Shown here in pieces: positions 37,082 to 45,996 of a stretch of DNA of 64,000 bases. Numbering within the stretch: position 1 is the stretch's first letter; each line of letters starts with the position of its first letter. Source of the DNA: Candidatus Zixiibacteriota bacterium (GTDB lineage Bacteria; Zixibacteria; MSB-5A5; GN15; FEB-12); NCBI GenBank assembly GCA_029860345.1, contig JAOUBJ010000019.1, positions 1-64,000 on the forward strand, read 5' to 3'. A program made the position numbers and the translations under genes. The notes below the pieces were generated by a model. That model did no database searches. It saw only the letters and a program-made list of their open reading frames with translations, and was not told the DNA's origin.

Positions 37082-38439
37082 CCGCGTCGGATAAACTGGT
37101 CAAACTTAAGATCGTCGACCTGGCCTTCGACGGCAAGTCGGTAGCGCATCTCGACGGGAAAGTCGTTTTTCTCAAGGGTGGCCTGCCCGGCGAGACGGTC
37201 GAGGCCGAGATTGTTCAATCACGACGACGCTACGACCAGGCACTGGTCCATCGTATTATCGAAAAATCGGAATACCGCAAGGATGCCCGCTGCTCTCATT
37301 TCGGCCAATGTGGCGGATGCACCTGGCAGGACCTTGATTACGAACAGCAACTGTTGTTCAAACACAAACAAGTGGTGGATTGTCTGAAGCGGTTGGGCGG
37401 CTTTGAGGATATCAAAGTGGAACCGCTGGTTGGTGTGGCCGAACCGTTCTACTATCGTAACAAGATGGAGTTTTCGTTTCATGTCGACGATGATGATTCG
37501 CTCCGTCTTGGTTTGCATGAACGGGGCAGGTTTGATCGGATTTTCGATCTCTTTGAATGCTATCTGCAATCGGAGTTGTCCAATCAGGTTGTGGCTTGCC
37601 TGCGGAGTTTCTCGGTGGACAACGGTATTCCCGCCTACAACGTAAAGACACATGAAGGATACCTGCGTTTTTTGGTCATCCGCCAGACCGCCCGCACCGA
37701 TCAATTAATGGTAAACCTGGTTACCAACCAGGGAGACTTCCCGGATGTCGACAAACTGGTGTCCGAATTGACGGCCGCCGTGCCTCAGATCACTACGATT
37801 GTGCACAATCGCACCGGTAAAGTCTCGAACGTTGCCGTCGGTGAAACAGAAGAAATACTTTCCGGACCGGGTTATATCGAAGAGGAACTTTCCGGCCGTC
37901 GTTTTGTGATTCGCGCCAATTCGTTCTTCCAGACCAACTCGCTGCAGGCTGAGAAACTTTACAACGTGGCCTTCGAGATGCTTGAGCCGCAACCGGACGA
38001 GCGCGTGCTGGACTTGTTTTGTGGCGCCGGGACAATAGGTATTCTACTGGCCGACAAAGTGGCCGAAGTGCTCGGAGTGGAACTTGTCCAGGACGCCGTG
38101 GAAGCAGCCAGCCGGAACGCCGCGCTTAACGAAATCGACAATATCAGCTTTTTCTGCGGCCATGTGCGCGATTTTCTAAAAGAGACACCACCGGAGCAAC
38201 TGGGTCGTCCAACCGTTATCGTCGACCCACCGCGGGCCGGTCTGCATCCTAAGGCTGTTAAGCGAATAATCGAAATGCAACCGGAAAAACTGTTGTACAT
38301 CTCATGCAACCCGGCAACTTTCGCCCGCGATGCCAAGCTGCTTTGTGTGGCCGGTTATGACCTTCCCATGGTAAGGCCGGTCGATATGTTTCCACACACA
38401 ATGCATATTGAACTGGTGGGTCGCTTTTTCCGTAAGTAA
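37078..38439 (+). CDS. rlmD: 23S rRNA (uracil-C5)-methyltransferase, RlmD/RumA type
   Basis: 453 residues. N-terminal TRAM domain (1-60), Fe-S region CSHFGQCGGC with C-x5-C-x2-C and a fourth Cys further on (FECYLQ), then the SAM-binding methyltransferase with VLDLFCGAGTIGI, IVDPPRAGLHPKAV and the catalytic loop LLYISCNPATFARD, where the Cys forms the covalent bond with U. The fused TRAM and cluster favour RlmD (U1939) over TrmA, but RlmCD-type specificity cannot be excluded. Co-translated with the CDF gene. Confidence 0.92.
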   Translation: MTASDKLVKLKIVDLAFDGKSVAHLDGKVVFLKGGLPGETVEAEIVQSRRRYDQALVHRIIEKSEYRKDARCSHFGQCGGCTWQDLDYEQQLLFKHKQVVDCLKRLGGFEDIKVEPLVGVAEPFYYRNKMEFSFHVDDDDSLRLGLHERGRFDRIFDLFECYLQSELSNQVVACLRSFSVDNGIPAYNVKTHEGYLRFLVIRQTARTDQLMVNLVTNQGDFPDVDKLVSELTAAVPQITTIVHNRTGKVSNVAVGETEEILSGPGYIEEELSGRRFVIRANSFFQTNSLQAEKLYNVAFEMLEPQPDERVLDLFCGAGTIGILLADKVAEVLGVELVQDAVEAASRNAALNEIDNISFFCGHVRDFLKETPPEQLGRPTVIVDPPRAGLHPKAVKRIIEMQPEKLLYISCNPATFARDAKLLCVAGYDLPMVRPVDMFPHTMHIELVGRFFRK

Positions 38440-38493
38440 GACGGGACTGTTTTGGTACGGCGCTTTTGCCGACCTCTATATGAAGGAGAAAAG

Positions 38494-40209
38494 ATGCTTC
38501 GCAGAATCGTAGTCAGCTTCGTTTTGATCACATTTCTCACCGGATTGCCCGGGGGGCCTGCCGCGGCCAAGAAGAGTCGGACTTTTCAGGATATCTGCCT
38601 GGAGGTTCTTGAATCACTGCAGACTTTCTATCCGGTGCGCGCTACCGAGATGGGTATCCATGCTCATGACTTTCATCTGGCCGACTATTCATCGAAGTCC
38701 GTCAAAAGTATGATCAAGAAGCTGAAGGGGTTTGAGAAGAGTCTTTACAAGTACAAGGGCGCCGACCTCGAAGACTACCAGCGCATAAACTACCACCTGG
38801 TCAAATCGTATGTTGATATTGCCCTACTGGACCTTGAGAGAATCCGCTGGCATCAAAAGTCGCCGCAACTATATGTTGATGAAGCAATCCAGGGGCTGTA
38901 CCTGCTTACTATTTCATCACACGCCCCCCTGAATGAAAAACGGGTGGCTATGATGGCTCGCATGAAAGCGGTTCCGGGGATGTTTGCGACGGCCAAGAAG
39001 AACCTGAAGAAACCACCATCGATCTACTTGGAAGCGGCACAGGAGTCACTTGAATCCGGGCAGGTCTTTTATCGTAATGTGGCCGGGGAATTGATGAACC
39101 GTTTCCCGGACCATGCCGATCAGATACTGAAGGTTGCCACCGCCGCGCGTGAGGCCATGACCGACTTTGCCGCCTGGCTCTCGGAGCTTCAACCCGGTGA
39201 TTCTACGGCCTTTGCGATCGGCCAAAAGAACTTCGATTACAAACTATCCCACGAGTACTTTCTCGACATAGATTCGGACTCACTTCTCCGGATCGGCAAC
39301 AGGCTACTGGCTGAAGCCGACTCGGCTTACCAGGCGTATGAGACCCACATTGAAGAAAACCATCAGAACGGTTCCGATTCGGTCTATGTGCCGCCGAGTT
39401 TTTCTCGCGATGACATTTTGGCATACTACTCGTGGGAGACTCAGCAGGTGCGGCTGTTTCTGGAAGAAAGCGGCTTTATCACCGTGCCGGACGACATCGC
39501 GCCGGTGAAGATCGTCGAGACGCCTTCGTTTTTACGTTCCATGATCACGAGTATCGCCTACCAACCGGCCGGACCGTTTGACAGTATCCAACAGGGTATC
39601 TTCTACGTTCGTCCGGTCCCCGAGGATTTGGATAGACGCCAACTTGAAGCACGCTTTCGGTTTTCGCATCGGCGTGGGTTCCGGGGCTCCATCGTGCACG
39701 AAGCCTACCCGGGACACCATCTGCAAATGCAATTGGCCGGTCGGCATCCCGACCCGGTGCGCCGCTGGGCCTCCAGCATTATGATGATCGAAGGCTGGGC
39801 CTTGTATTCTGAGGAAGCGGTGTACCGCCACGGTTTGTTCGGCGAGGAACACCCGGTGCAATGGCTGGGCGTGCTGGGCGGTATACGTTTTCGAGCCATG
39901 CGAATCGTGGCCGATGTAATGCTGCATACCGGCCAGTTGGGCTATAATGAATGTGTCGACTGGGCCTGTGACGCCCTCCGGATCACCAGCGAGTCGGAGA
40001 AGCAATTCGTGCGGCGTGAGATCAGGCGCTACACTTTGTCACCGACCTATCAAATGTCCTATTTAATGGGAAAGCGCGAGATTATGAAGCTGCGTGAGGC
40101 AGCTATGGCCCGCGACGGCGAAGCCTTTGACCTGCGCGCTTTCCACGATGCACTTTTGGCCGAGGGCTCCGTCCCGCCGGCATTAATGTGGGACGTGCTG
40201 GGGTTGTAG
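38494..40209 (+). CDS. DUF885 putative zinc-dependent peptidase, secreted
   Basis: 571 residues from ATG 38494 with AAGGAG nine bases upstream; begins with a signal peptide (RRIVVSFVLITFLTG). The DUF885 core has VHEAYPGHHLQMQLAG (about 405) and IEGWALYSEE about 35 residues later; these hold the His, His and Glu ligands proposed for a zinc site. Members are thought to be extracytoplasmic peptidases, largely untested. Last gene of the plus-strand series; its 3' end overlaps the convergent gene 40059-41378 by 151 bases. Confidence 0.83.
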   Translation: MLRRIVVSFVLITFLTGLPGGPAAAKKSRTFQDICLEVLESLQTFYPVRATEMGIHAHDFHLADYSSKSVKSMIKKLKGFEKSLYKYKGADLEDYQRINYHLVKSYVDIALLDLERIRWHQKSPQLYVDEAIQGLYLLTISSHAPLNEKRVAMMARMKAVPGMFATAKKNLKKPPSIYLEAAQESLESGQVFYRNVAGELMNRFPDHADQILKVATAAREAMTDFAAWLSELQPGDSTAFAIGQKNFDYKLSHEYFLDIDSDSLLRIGNRLLAEADSAYQAYETHIEENHQNGSDSVYVPPSFSRDDILAYYSWETQQVRLFLEESGFITVPDDIAPVKIVETPSFLRSMITSIAYQPAGPFDSIQQGIFYVRPVPEDLDRRQLEARFRFSHRRGFRGSIVHEAYPGHHLQMQLAGRHPDPVRRWASSIMMIEGWALYSEEAVYRHGLFGEEHPVQWLGVLGGIRFRAMRIVADVMLHTGQLGYNECVDWACDALRITSESEKQFVRREIRRYTLSPTYQMSYLMGKREIMKLREAAMARDGEAFDLRAFHDALLAEGSVPPALMWDVLGL

Positions 40210-41378
40210 GGGGGGTAGTCAACGATCCACCATGAGAAGCCATCGGCAATATCCGCTCTGAGCGATCCGGCATCATAGAATTCGGACAAGTATCGGTCGA
40301 CCCACGCTCGAAGTGATCGGAAATACGGAGGAGGCGGAATCTGGGGGAGTAGACGGTAGGCGTATCTCAAGGCCAGTTTGGCATACTGGAAATTGTCATA
40401 CTTGGCGTGGACCAAGGCTATCAGATAAAAACGGTGAGCCCGGCCTATCCCCGTGGTTGGCTGCCACTGGTCGATGGCTCCTTTTGCACCCTCAAGATCG
40501 TTGTTGTTCAGGCAATCCAAAGCCCTTTTGATTTGGACGCCACTATCAGAGCTCAAGTATCCTTGTACTCCTCTCTTGTGGCCGCGTATAAGCCACACCA
40601 CCTCCATATTATCATAACAAGCACTTTCAGGGAGTTGGTAAGCCAAGAAGCACATAACAACCTTCGAACCCGGTATTGCATTTTCGGAATATACGTTCAG
40701 GACTCTATTGGCATAGTGTTCCGACCAAAAAAACATGTCCAATCGGGTATGTCCGGGTTCCACTGGGACGAAGCGCCCGGCGAAGACAGAATCTGAGTTG
40801 AGCGAAGGTGGCGGGGTATCAATTGTGTCAGCAGGATCGTAGATTTCATCGAGTCTACTCGAAACCGATCGAATGTGCTCCATGGGACAAATGATACTTG
40901 GCGCAAACTCGCTTGCCTTCTGCTGGACATAGGCTGGAGCGTCCTCGAACCCTACACGCTTGACGGCCATCTCTGTGAAATACCCCCACATCATTAACTC
41001 TTTCTTGGTATCACGATCCACCGGGGCTATTTGAGTTATGCAGTCAAGCGCGTCTGAGAAGCGGGCAAGACCTGTTTCGTACTCGCTCTTATCACATGCC
41101 AGCTTCAAATTCGCAGTATGTGTGCTTAACGCTGACTGCAAATCTTCACCATCGACCTCTGATCCCGCTGCCGTATTGATCTCGCTCTCCTCAGGGAGGG
41201 TGATGTGAATACTGTCGTCAAATGTTGTTTCAGATTCGTGTGTCCCCAGGTCGCAATCCTGTTCTGTGACATCGGCTTTTTCAGGGTCTTGTTCCACGAC
41301 ATGCCGGTCACAGACGACAAAAAACGTCAGCGCTAATACTGAAACGACAAGTAATACAACCGCTTTGTGACGTGCCAT
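40059..41378 (-). CDS. Hypothetical lipoprotein with helical repeats, overlapping DUF885 antisense
   Basis: 439 residues from ATG 41378 (open frame extends 60 bases further up). The leader ends in LTFFVVC, a possible lipobox. Acidic linker (about 25-75), then helical segments that look like degenerate repeats (LACDKSEYETGLARFSDAL, LNNNDLEGAKGAIDQW, AKYDNFQYAKLALRYAYRLL). The last about 50 residues, read from DNA that is antisense to the DUF885 gene, are rich in Ser, Ala and Lys and look non-native, so the true stop may have been lost by a frameshift near the G7 run around 40210-40216. Confidence 0.55.
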   Translation of the reverse strand: MARHKAVVLLVVSVLALTFFVVCDRHVVEQDPEKADVTEQDCDLGTHESETTFDDSIHITLPEESEINTAAGSEVDGEDLQSALSTHTANLKLACDKSEYETGLARFSDALDCITQIAPVDRDTKKELMMWGYFTEMAVKRVGFEDAPAYVQQKASEFAPSIICPMEHIRSVSSRLDEIYDPADTIDTPPPSLNSDSVFAGRFVPVEPGHTRLDMFFWSEHYANRVLNVYSENAIPGSKVVMCFLAYQLPESACYDNMEVVWLIRGHKRGVQGYLSSDSGVQIKRALDCLNNNDLEGAKGAIDQWQPTTGIGRAHRFYLIALVHAKYDNFQYAKLALRYAYRLLPQIPPPPYFRSLRAWVDRYLSEFYDAGSLRADIADGFSWWIVDYPPYNPSTSHINAGGTEPSAKSASWKARRSKASPSRAIAASRSFIISRFPIK

Positions 41379-41814
41379 GCGATTCACCGGGCCTTCCTGC
41401 GATCGCGCTAGCGTACCATGGTGTTTAGAGAGTTCCATTCTTTCCTCGGCTTCCTACGACAGATTTGTCGCTGTGTTCTTTCTCAACCGGCCAACGTCAT
41501 ATTGACACTGGCCTACAATCCCACTATCCACCGGCGAGCGCTTTTGTCCCGGTTTCTTCGCATCCTTATCCTTAGCCGGATTTGGTCCCAATGGGGCCAA
41601 CATCGTTCGATCTCAAGGCGAGCGTCGCGTGTGATTCACTAGCAGGGGAAGTGGGTTGATCTCAGTTGTCGTCGAATCCGCTCTCACATTATATGTACCT
41701 CACTGTAATGCGAAAATTCACTTACTTTCAGAAATTCGTACCCCCGACCGATTCCCAGCCGTATATTGAATTAGAGAGTGCGCACTGTTATGTCCCACCA
41801 AACGAGCCGATAAA
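41379..41814. other. Intergenic region between divergent genes
   Basis: About 435 bases. A TATATT-like -10 lies near 41762 on the plus strand without a good -35. No gene or repeat recognised. Confidence 0.4.
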
Positions 41815-42486
41815 ATGTATGTGACCGGAACCATCATTATAATTGCCTTGCTGATGGCAGCGATACTGTTGCTCAGACTGCGCATTCGCTTTGAGTTGGG
41901 CAACGGGCGGCGGCGGCTCTTCGTGGGCTTGGGACGAAGCGGGCCTCAGTTCGATTTTGTGCGTCGGGTGCAGAGTATCAAGCTGTTCGGCTTCACGATC
42001 TGGTCATCACCGATGAAAGATAGCGACGACTCGGAAGAAACCGAAACCGTATCCGACGTAAAGAAGAAATCAAAGCGCAAAAAGGCCGGGCGTGTTCGTT
42101 CCATCCGTGAGATACTCGCCGCCGTTCCAGCAATAAGCGGCGCTATGTGGCGGTACTCGATCGGACTCCTGAAGTCGATAATCGTGGAAGAGTTGGAAGC
42201 TGAGATCCAAGCCGGATTCGAGGCGGTCGACCTGACCGGCCAGGTTTTTGGATACTACCAGGCAGCGTTGGCCGCCGCGCCGACGGTGATGGGACGGATA
42301 CAATACAGGCCGGACTGGACCGGACCATCGTTTGCCGGACAGGCGCGGGTCTGTGTAGCCCTGCCCGTATATCGAATGGTGTTTTGTACGCTCAAGTTGA
42401 TTTATCAGTTGCCGTTAAGACGAATTGTGAAATTGGCGATAGGAAAGAAGAGAGGAGGCCAGGATGGCAGACAACAACGTAGTTGA
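41815..42486 (+). CDS. DUF2953 membrane protein (YtfI-like)
   Basis: 223 residues. One N-terminal membrane helix (GTIIIIALLMAAILLL), a charged middle (about 65-95) and the DUF2953 C-terminal part with AALAAAPTVMGRIQYRPDWTG and RMVFCTLKLIYQLPLRR. In Firmicutes this family (YtfI) is encoded directly before the GerW/YtfJ spore protein, as here: the next gene starts 23 bases before this one ends. Confidence 0.78.
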   Translation: MYVTGTIIIIALLMAAILLLRLRIRFELGNGRRRLFVGLGRSGPQFDFVRRVQSIKLFGFTIWSSPMKDSDDSEETETVSDVKKKSKRKKAGRVRSIREILAAVPAISGAMWRYSIGLLKSIIVEELEAEIQAGFEAVDLTGQVFGYYQAALAAAPTVMGRIQYRPDWTGPSFAGQARVCVALPVYRMVFCTLKLIYQLPLRRIVKLAIGKKRGGQDGRQQRS

Positions 42487-42910
42487 AATTCTCAAAGGCG
42501 TTGTCGGCGAACTCAAAGAAGTCGCGCGCTCAGAGACGATAATCGGTGATGCTGTTACGGTCGGTGACAAGACGGTGATCCCGATTGTGAAAATCTCATT
42601 CGGTTTCGGCGCCGGTGGCGGCCAGGGAGACGATCAAAAGCGCTCCGGATTTGGCGGTGGTGGCGGTGGCGGGGCACGCATTGAGCCTGCTGCTTTCATT
42701 ATAATGGACGAGTCCGGAGTCAGCCTGTTGCCGGCCGGAAAAGGGAAGTGGGATACGATCATAGATGCTATCCCCAACATTGCCAAGAAAATCTCCAAAC
42801 TGAAAGACAAGTTCAAGTCGGAAGGCACCACCGATGATGATGCCGACCTCTACGATTTCGACGACACCGATGATGATCCGGCGGCTACCGACGACAAAGG
42901 CGACGGATAA
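42464..42910 (+). CDS. GerW/YtfJ-family protein
   Basis: 148 residues. The core matches the YtfJ family: DAVTVGDKTVIPIVKISFGFGAGGG, a Gly-rich stretch (GFGGGGGGGARIEP), then PAAFIIMDESGVSLLP. The acidic C-terminal 30 residues (Asp-rich) are extra. In Bacillus YtfJ is a spore-core germination protein, but the family is common in non-sporulating bacteria where its role is unknown. Preceded by its usual partner DUF2953. Confidence 0.85.
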   Translation: MADNNVVEILKGVVGELKEVARSETIIGDAVTVGDKTVIPIVKISFGFGAGGGQGDDQKRSGFGGGGGGGARIEPAAFIIMDESGVSLLPAGKGKWDTIIDAIPNIAKKISKLKDKFKSEGTTDDDADLYDFDDTDDDPAATDDKGDG

Positions 42911-42981
42911 CAGGTATTGGATACCATTTTCATATATTGCTGAAGGCCGGCTGCCCGCCGGCCTTTGTTTTGCCATGATGT

Positions 42982-43048
42982 GGGCGACACAAGGCCGCCC
43001 CCTACGCGGTGTAACGCCGGGCACGAGGACGTATACCAGGCACAGGCG
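42982..43048. repeat. REP copy next to a dispersed box
   Basis: 42982-43009 is the reverse complement of the first half of the repeats around the RAYT gene at 53.8-54.7 kb (GCGTAGGGGGCGGCCTTGTG). It is followed directly by a diverged copy of the GCACGAGGACGTA box (about 43018-43048). It is a REP sequence 11 kb away from its likely RAYT. Confidence 0.7.
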
Positions 43049-43050
43049 TG

Positions 43051-43671
43051 CTAAAAAACCCTGGCGCGCTTGAGAGCCCGGGCGAACTTGCTTTCAGACT
43101 GGACTTCGTAAGGGATGGCCAACGATGAAAAGATGCGACGCAGGTTGTCATCGACTGTGTCCACCCGGCTGACATCGGGCAGTTCCACTTCGAGTTCGTA
43201 GTCTACCGAGCCATCACCGAATTCTGTTTTGTCGATTTCCAGCAGGTAATTGAAGTCGGCGATTTTGAAAAACTTCTTCTGCCTTAAGTTCTCGAACTTA
43301 ACCAAAGTCATGACCTCAAGCCGGCCGACTTTTTCAACCAGGTATTCAATCGGCAGCACCGGTTGGTCCATCACGTCAGATTGTAAGGCCAGAATGTCCA
43401 TTGCTTTGGAGCGGGTGATTTCGGACTCGACCTCCTGCCGTATGAAAGCGCTTCCGGACTCTTTGGCGATACTTTTGATGGTGATCAATCCGCGATGGTT
43501 TTCCGCGCGAACCCTGAGAGCCCAGCCGGCTTTTGACAGTTGGCGGTCTTCGGTGTCGAAAAATGCGTTGAGATGCCGTTCTTCCTTTTCGGTCTGACCC
43601 AAAAAACCCATCAGTTTGAGGTAGTTGGTGAACGATCCGAGGTTGAGCTTGATCTCAATCTCGTGACTCAT
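43051..43671 (-). CDS. CYTH-domain protein
   Basis: 206 residues from ATG 43671, chosen because MSHEIEIKL places the ExExK signature (E4-I5-E6-I7-K8) at the N-terminus as in the family. The tunnel-fold residues follow: DTEDRQLSKAGWALRVRAEN, GLITIKS, EVE.E in RQEVESEI, and a C-terminal LEIDKTEFGDGSVDYELEVEL. CYTH proteins are metal-dependent triphosphatases (thiamine triphosphatase, class IV adenylate cyclase, inorganic tripolyphosphatase); which one cannot be told from sequence alone. Confidence 0.88.
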   Translation of the reverse strand: MSHEIEIKLNLGSFTNYLKLMGFLGQTEKEERHLNAFFDTEDRQLSKAGWALRVRAENHRGLITIKSIAKESGSAFIRQEVESEITRSKAMDILALQSDVMDQPVLPIEYLVEKVGRLEVMTLVKFENLRQKKFFKIADFNYLLEIDKTEFGDGSVDYELEVELPDVSRVDTVDDNLRRIFSSLAIPYEVQSESKFARALKRARVF

Positions 43672-44346
43672 ATTGTGCTCCTTCGACATGGTTGTATATT
43701 ATAACGAAACCAGAGCGTCGAATGCACCATATTTTTTTTGGCGATAAATCGCTTTCTTGCGCCTCGCGGCGATAAATCGCTTTCTTGCGCTCCGCGGCGA
43801 TAAATCGCTTTCTTGCGCTTCGCGCATACCGATGTCATGCCGAGCGCAGTCGAGGTATGAGTCATTGACCCGTAGGGCCGAACCGATTCTGGTTCTGCCG
43901 ATATTCGTGGGCGGCAGACGCCTCCGTCTGGCCCAGGGCTTCGACTGCGTTCACCCTTCGACTGCGCTCAGGGTGACTTGAGAAACACGGCTTGACCGTG
44001 TCAGGACCGCCAAGGGGTCCTGACCTACAAGACTGCTGTTGATAAACCCACGGAGCCGTCATTGCGAGGTATCCCGCGCCGCGCGGGATGCCGTGGCAAT
44101 CTCATTTCTGTGGGCGGCAGACGCCCCCCTTAGAAGGGCCTGTTGGTCTGCCCCTGCTTCGACGGCGTTCACGCCTCGACTGCGCTCGGGGTGACATGAA
44201 CGTGGCGCACGAGGACGTACACCACGCACAGGTCGTGGAATGGCAGGTCTCCAGGAGAAGAGAGACCTGCCCTACAAAACTGTTTTTTGTTGGCTTCGCA
44301 TGCGGCGTCGGGTATCCTTGCTCAAAGTAACGCACGGAGGTGTTTG
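43672..44346. repeat. Repeat-rich intergenic region
   Basis: Contains three tandem 28-bp units (43741-43824), each starting with the palindrome GCGATAAATCGC. It also holds TTCGACTGCGCTCAGGGTGAC boxes near 43957 and 44173, a GTCAGGACC..GGTCCTGAC hairpin ending CCTAC (44000-44028) and a GTGGCGCACGAGGACGTACA box (44202-44230). No gene; open frames here are by-products. Confidence 0.65.
43741..43824. repeat. Three tandem 28-bp palindromic units
   Basis: Units start at 43741, 43769 and 43797 and differ only at two to three positions. Each holds GCGATAAATCGC and a GCGCYTCGCG-like end. Related diverged pieces occur near 34679, 62305 and 63700. Confidence 0.8.
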
Positions 44347-44505
44347 ATGTTCTTTGGTGTCTTGCTGATTGTCATGGGGATTCTCATGTTTCTGGATCAG
44401 ATAGGTGTTATCTACGGTGATTGGTGGGATTATTTCTGGCCGACGGTTATTGTAGCAATTGGAGTCTCGATGATTTTCAAACACAAGCGCCCCCCCACGC
44501 ACTGA
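44347..44505 (+). CDS. Small two-helix membrane protein (DUF5668/LiaF-TM-like)
   Basis: 52 residues from ATG 44347, with GGAGGT just upstream; the pattern FFGVLLIVMGILMFLDQIG, WWDYFWPTVIVAIGVSMIF (two hydrophobic helices around a W-rich turn) is that of DUF5668-type small proteins and the LiaF N-terminal membrane part. Its TGA overlaps the ATG of the BlaI-like gene (TGATG), so the two are translationally coupled and probably work together at the membrane. Confidence 0.72.
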   Translation: MFFGVLLIVMGILMFLDQIGVIYGDWWDYFWPTVIVAIGVSMIFKHKRPPTH

Positions 44506-44831
44506 TGTCGAAACCGTTCTACTTTAATCCCACCGCAGAGGGGTTGGCCGTTTTCATGGGACCGACCGAAGCGCGACTGATGGAAATAGCCTGGGCGCAG
44601 GATAGCTTAACCGTCAAACAGGCGCTCTTCCACCTCGGTGAAACCAACAAACGAGCGTACACCACGGTTATGACGATATTGAGCCGCCTGGCTGAGAAAC
44701 AGCTCTTGATGAAAGAACGGATCGGGCGCAGTTTTGTCTACCGTCCGAGTATTCCCAGAGAGAAGTATCTTAAGTCTCGGGTCAAAACGCTGACCGATTG
44801 CCTTGAGAACAATTTCCCCGATCTGAGATAA
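44505..44831 (+). CDS. BlaI/MecI-family transcriptional repressor
   Basis: 108 residues. The N-terminal winged helix (LTVKQALFHL, YTTVMTILSRLAEKQLLMKER, FVYRPSI) is that of BlaI/MecI. The C-terminal dimerisation part is about 20 residues shorter than in BlaI. The usual partner, a BlaR1/MecR1 membrane protease, is absent; a small two-helix membrane protein is coupled upstream instead. What releases the repressor here is unknown. Confidence 0.82.
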   Translation: MSKPFYFNPTAEGLAVFMGPTEARLMEIAWAQDSLTVKQALFHLGETNKRAYTTVMTILSRLAEKQLLMKERIGRSFVYRPSIPREKYLKSRVKTLTDCLENNFPDLR

Positions 44832-44897
44832 GCCAGGTTGTTGGCTGAGACAATCGCTATCGTTGTGAAAGAGCGAAAACAGGTCGATAGAATACCA

Positions 44898-45545
44898 ATG
44901 ATCTGCATGTGGCGTAGTATCCTTTTGCTCTTGCTCTCAACCAATGTGTTGGCCGATAGGTTGATCCGTCCGGCCGATCAGGTGGAGCTACCTTTGCCGG
45001 CCAGTTGGCTTGTCGGTGGCGACGAAGTCGGCTTCCCCATCGACCTGGTCAACGAAGATCTCACCGCAGAATTCCAGGTTTATCGAAATGAGTTGCCACA
45101 GGATGATGCAATCGCCGACGGCGCCCAACTGCGCCGGGCTGTCGATGATATTATCAGCGACGTTGTCATGGAACTGCCCAATGCACAACTATTGACCAAC
45201 ACCGGCTACGCCGAGGACAACCGCGTCTGGTTTGTTCTGGAATTCACATCAGGCGACACGGCTGCGGCATCAAGGGTCAGCCATCGGTTGGCCGGCGTCC
45301 TTTATCGTCTGCCCAACCATGACCAGCTGTTGTTTACGCTGTGGGGGAAAGCGTCGGCCAACGCCCCGGGCAGCGTGCAGTCGGATTTTCGTGTAATGCA
45401 ATCAGGCTTTCGGTATACCGGACCGTCGGCCGACCGTCCCTTCGAACAATCCAACGGGCTCCGATATTTCCTGGTTGGGTCCGGCCTGCTGGTGCTGATT
45501 CTGATAATAACACTGCGTCGAAAGCTCGTTCGACCAATAGGGTGA
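44898..45545 (+). CDS. Hypothetical membrane protein downstream of BlaI-like regulator
   Basis: 215 residues from ATG 44898 (MICMWRS; ATG 44907 also possible). Signal peptide (SILLLLLSTNVLADR), periplasmic part with regular hydrophobic alternation (AEFQVYRNELP, NRVWFVLEFTSGD) and a C-terminal anchor (YFLVGSGLLVLILIITLRR) with a short cytoplasmic basic tail. It may be the regulated target of the repressor 66 bases upstream. No family recognised. Confidence 0.65.
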   Translation: MICMWRSILLLLLSTNVLADRLIRPADQVELPLPASWLVGGDEVGFPIDLVNEDLTAEFQVYRNELPQDDAIADGAQLRRAVDDIISDVVMELPNAQLLTNTGYAEDNRVWFVLEFTSGDTAAASRVSHRLAGVLYRLPNHDQLLFTLWGKASANAPGSVQSDFRVMQSGFRYTGPSADRPFEQSNGLRYFLVGSGLLVLILIITLRRKLVRPIG

Positions 45546-45581
45546 GACGGCCACCCGCCGAACACAAAGCTGCCGGCGTTA

Positions 45582-45995
45582 CTACACTTTCTGCTCCAAC
45601 TCGATCAGCACGCCATGCATGTCCGACGGATGTACGAATGCGATCTTGTTCCCCTGGGCTCCAACTCGCGGTGTCTCGTCGATTAGTCTCACCCCGGCTG
45701 ATCTGAGCCGAACCAGCGCAGCCTCGATGTCATCTACCGAGATGCATAGATGATGCAGACCTTCACCCTTCTTTTGCAGAAATGACATCACCGGGCTATC
45801 CGGCGAAGTTGGAGCGACCAGTTCGATTTTCGAAGAGCCTGCAGACTGGCCCGCGAACATGGCTACTGTGACCTTTTGATCGGCTACTTCGGTTACATGG
45901 TCAGGTTCTTTTCCGATCAGCAGTTGATATCGTTGAATGGCGCTGCTCAGATCGGCCACGGCAATGCCGATATGCGAAATCAGATCGCGGTTCAT
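45582..45995 (-). CDS. mce: Methylmalonyl-CoA epimerase
   Basis: 137 residues from ATG 45995; ATG 46019 lies within the upstream gene. Two betaalphabetabetabeta (VOC) repeats: HIGIAVADLSSAIQRY at the start and GLHHLCISVDDIEAALVRL in the second, with the metal His and Glu positions (His of SHIGIAV, Glu of SKIELVAP, His of LHHL, Glu near VLIELEQ). It interconverts S- and R-methylmalonyl-CoA between the carboxylase and mutase encoded upstream. Last gene of the propionyl-CoA operon. Confidence 0.95.
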   Translation of the reverse strand: MNRDLISHIGIAVADLSSAIQRYQLLIGKEPDHVTEVADQKVTVAMFAGQSAGSSKIELVAPTSPDSPVMSFLQKKGEGLHHLCISVDDIEAALVRLRSAGVRLIDETPRVGAQGNKIAFVHPSDMHGVLIELEQKV

Positions 45996-45996
45996 C

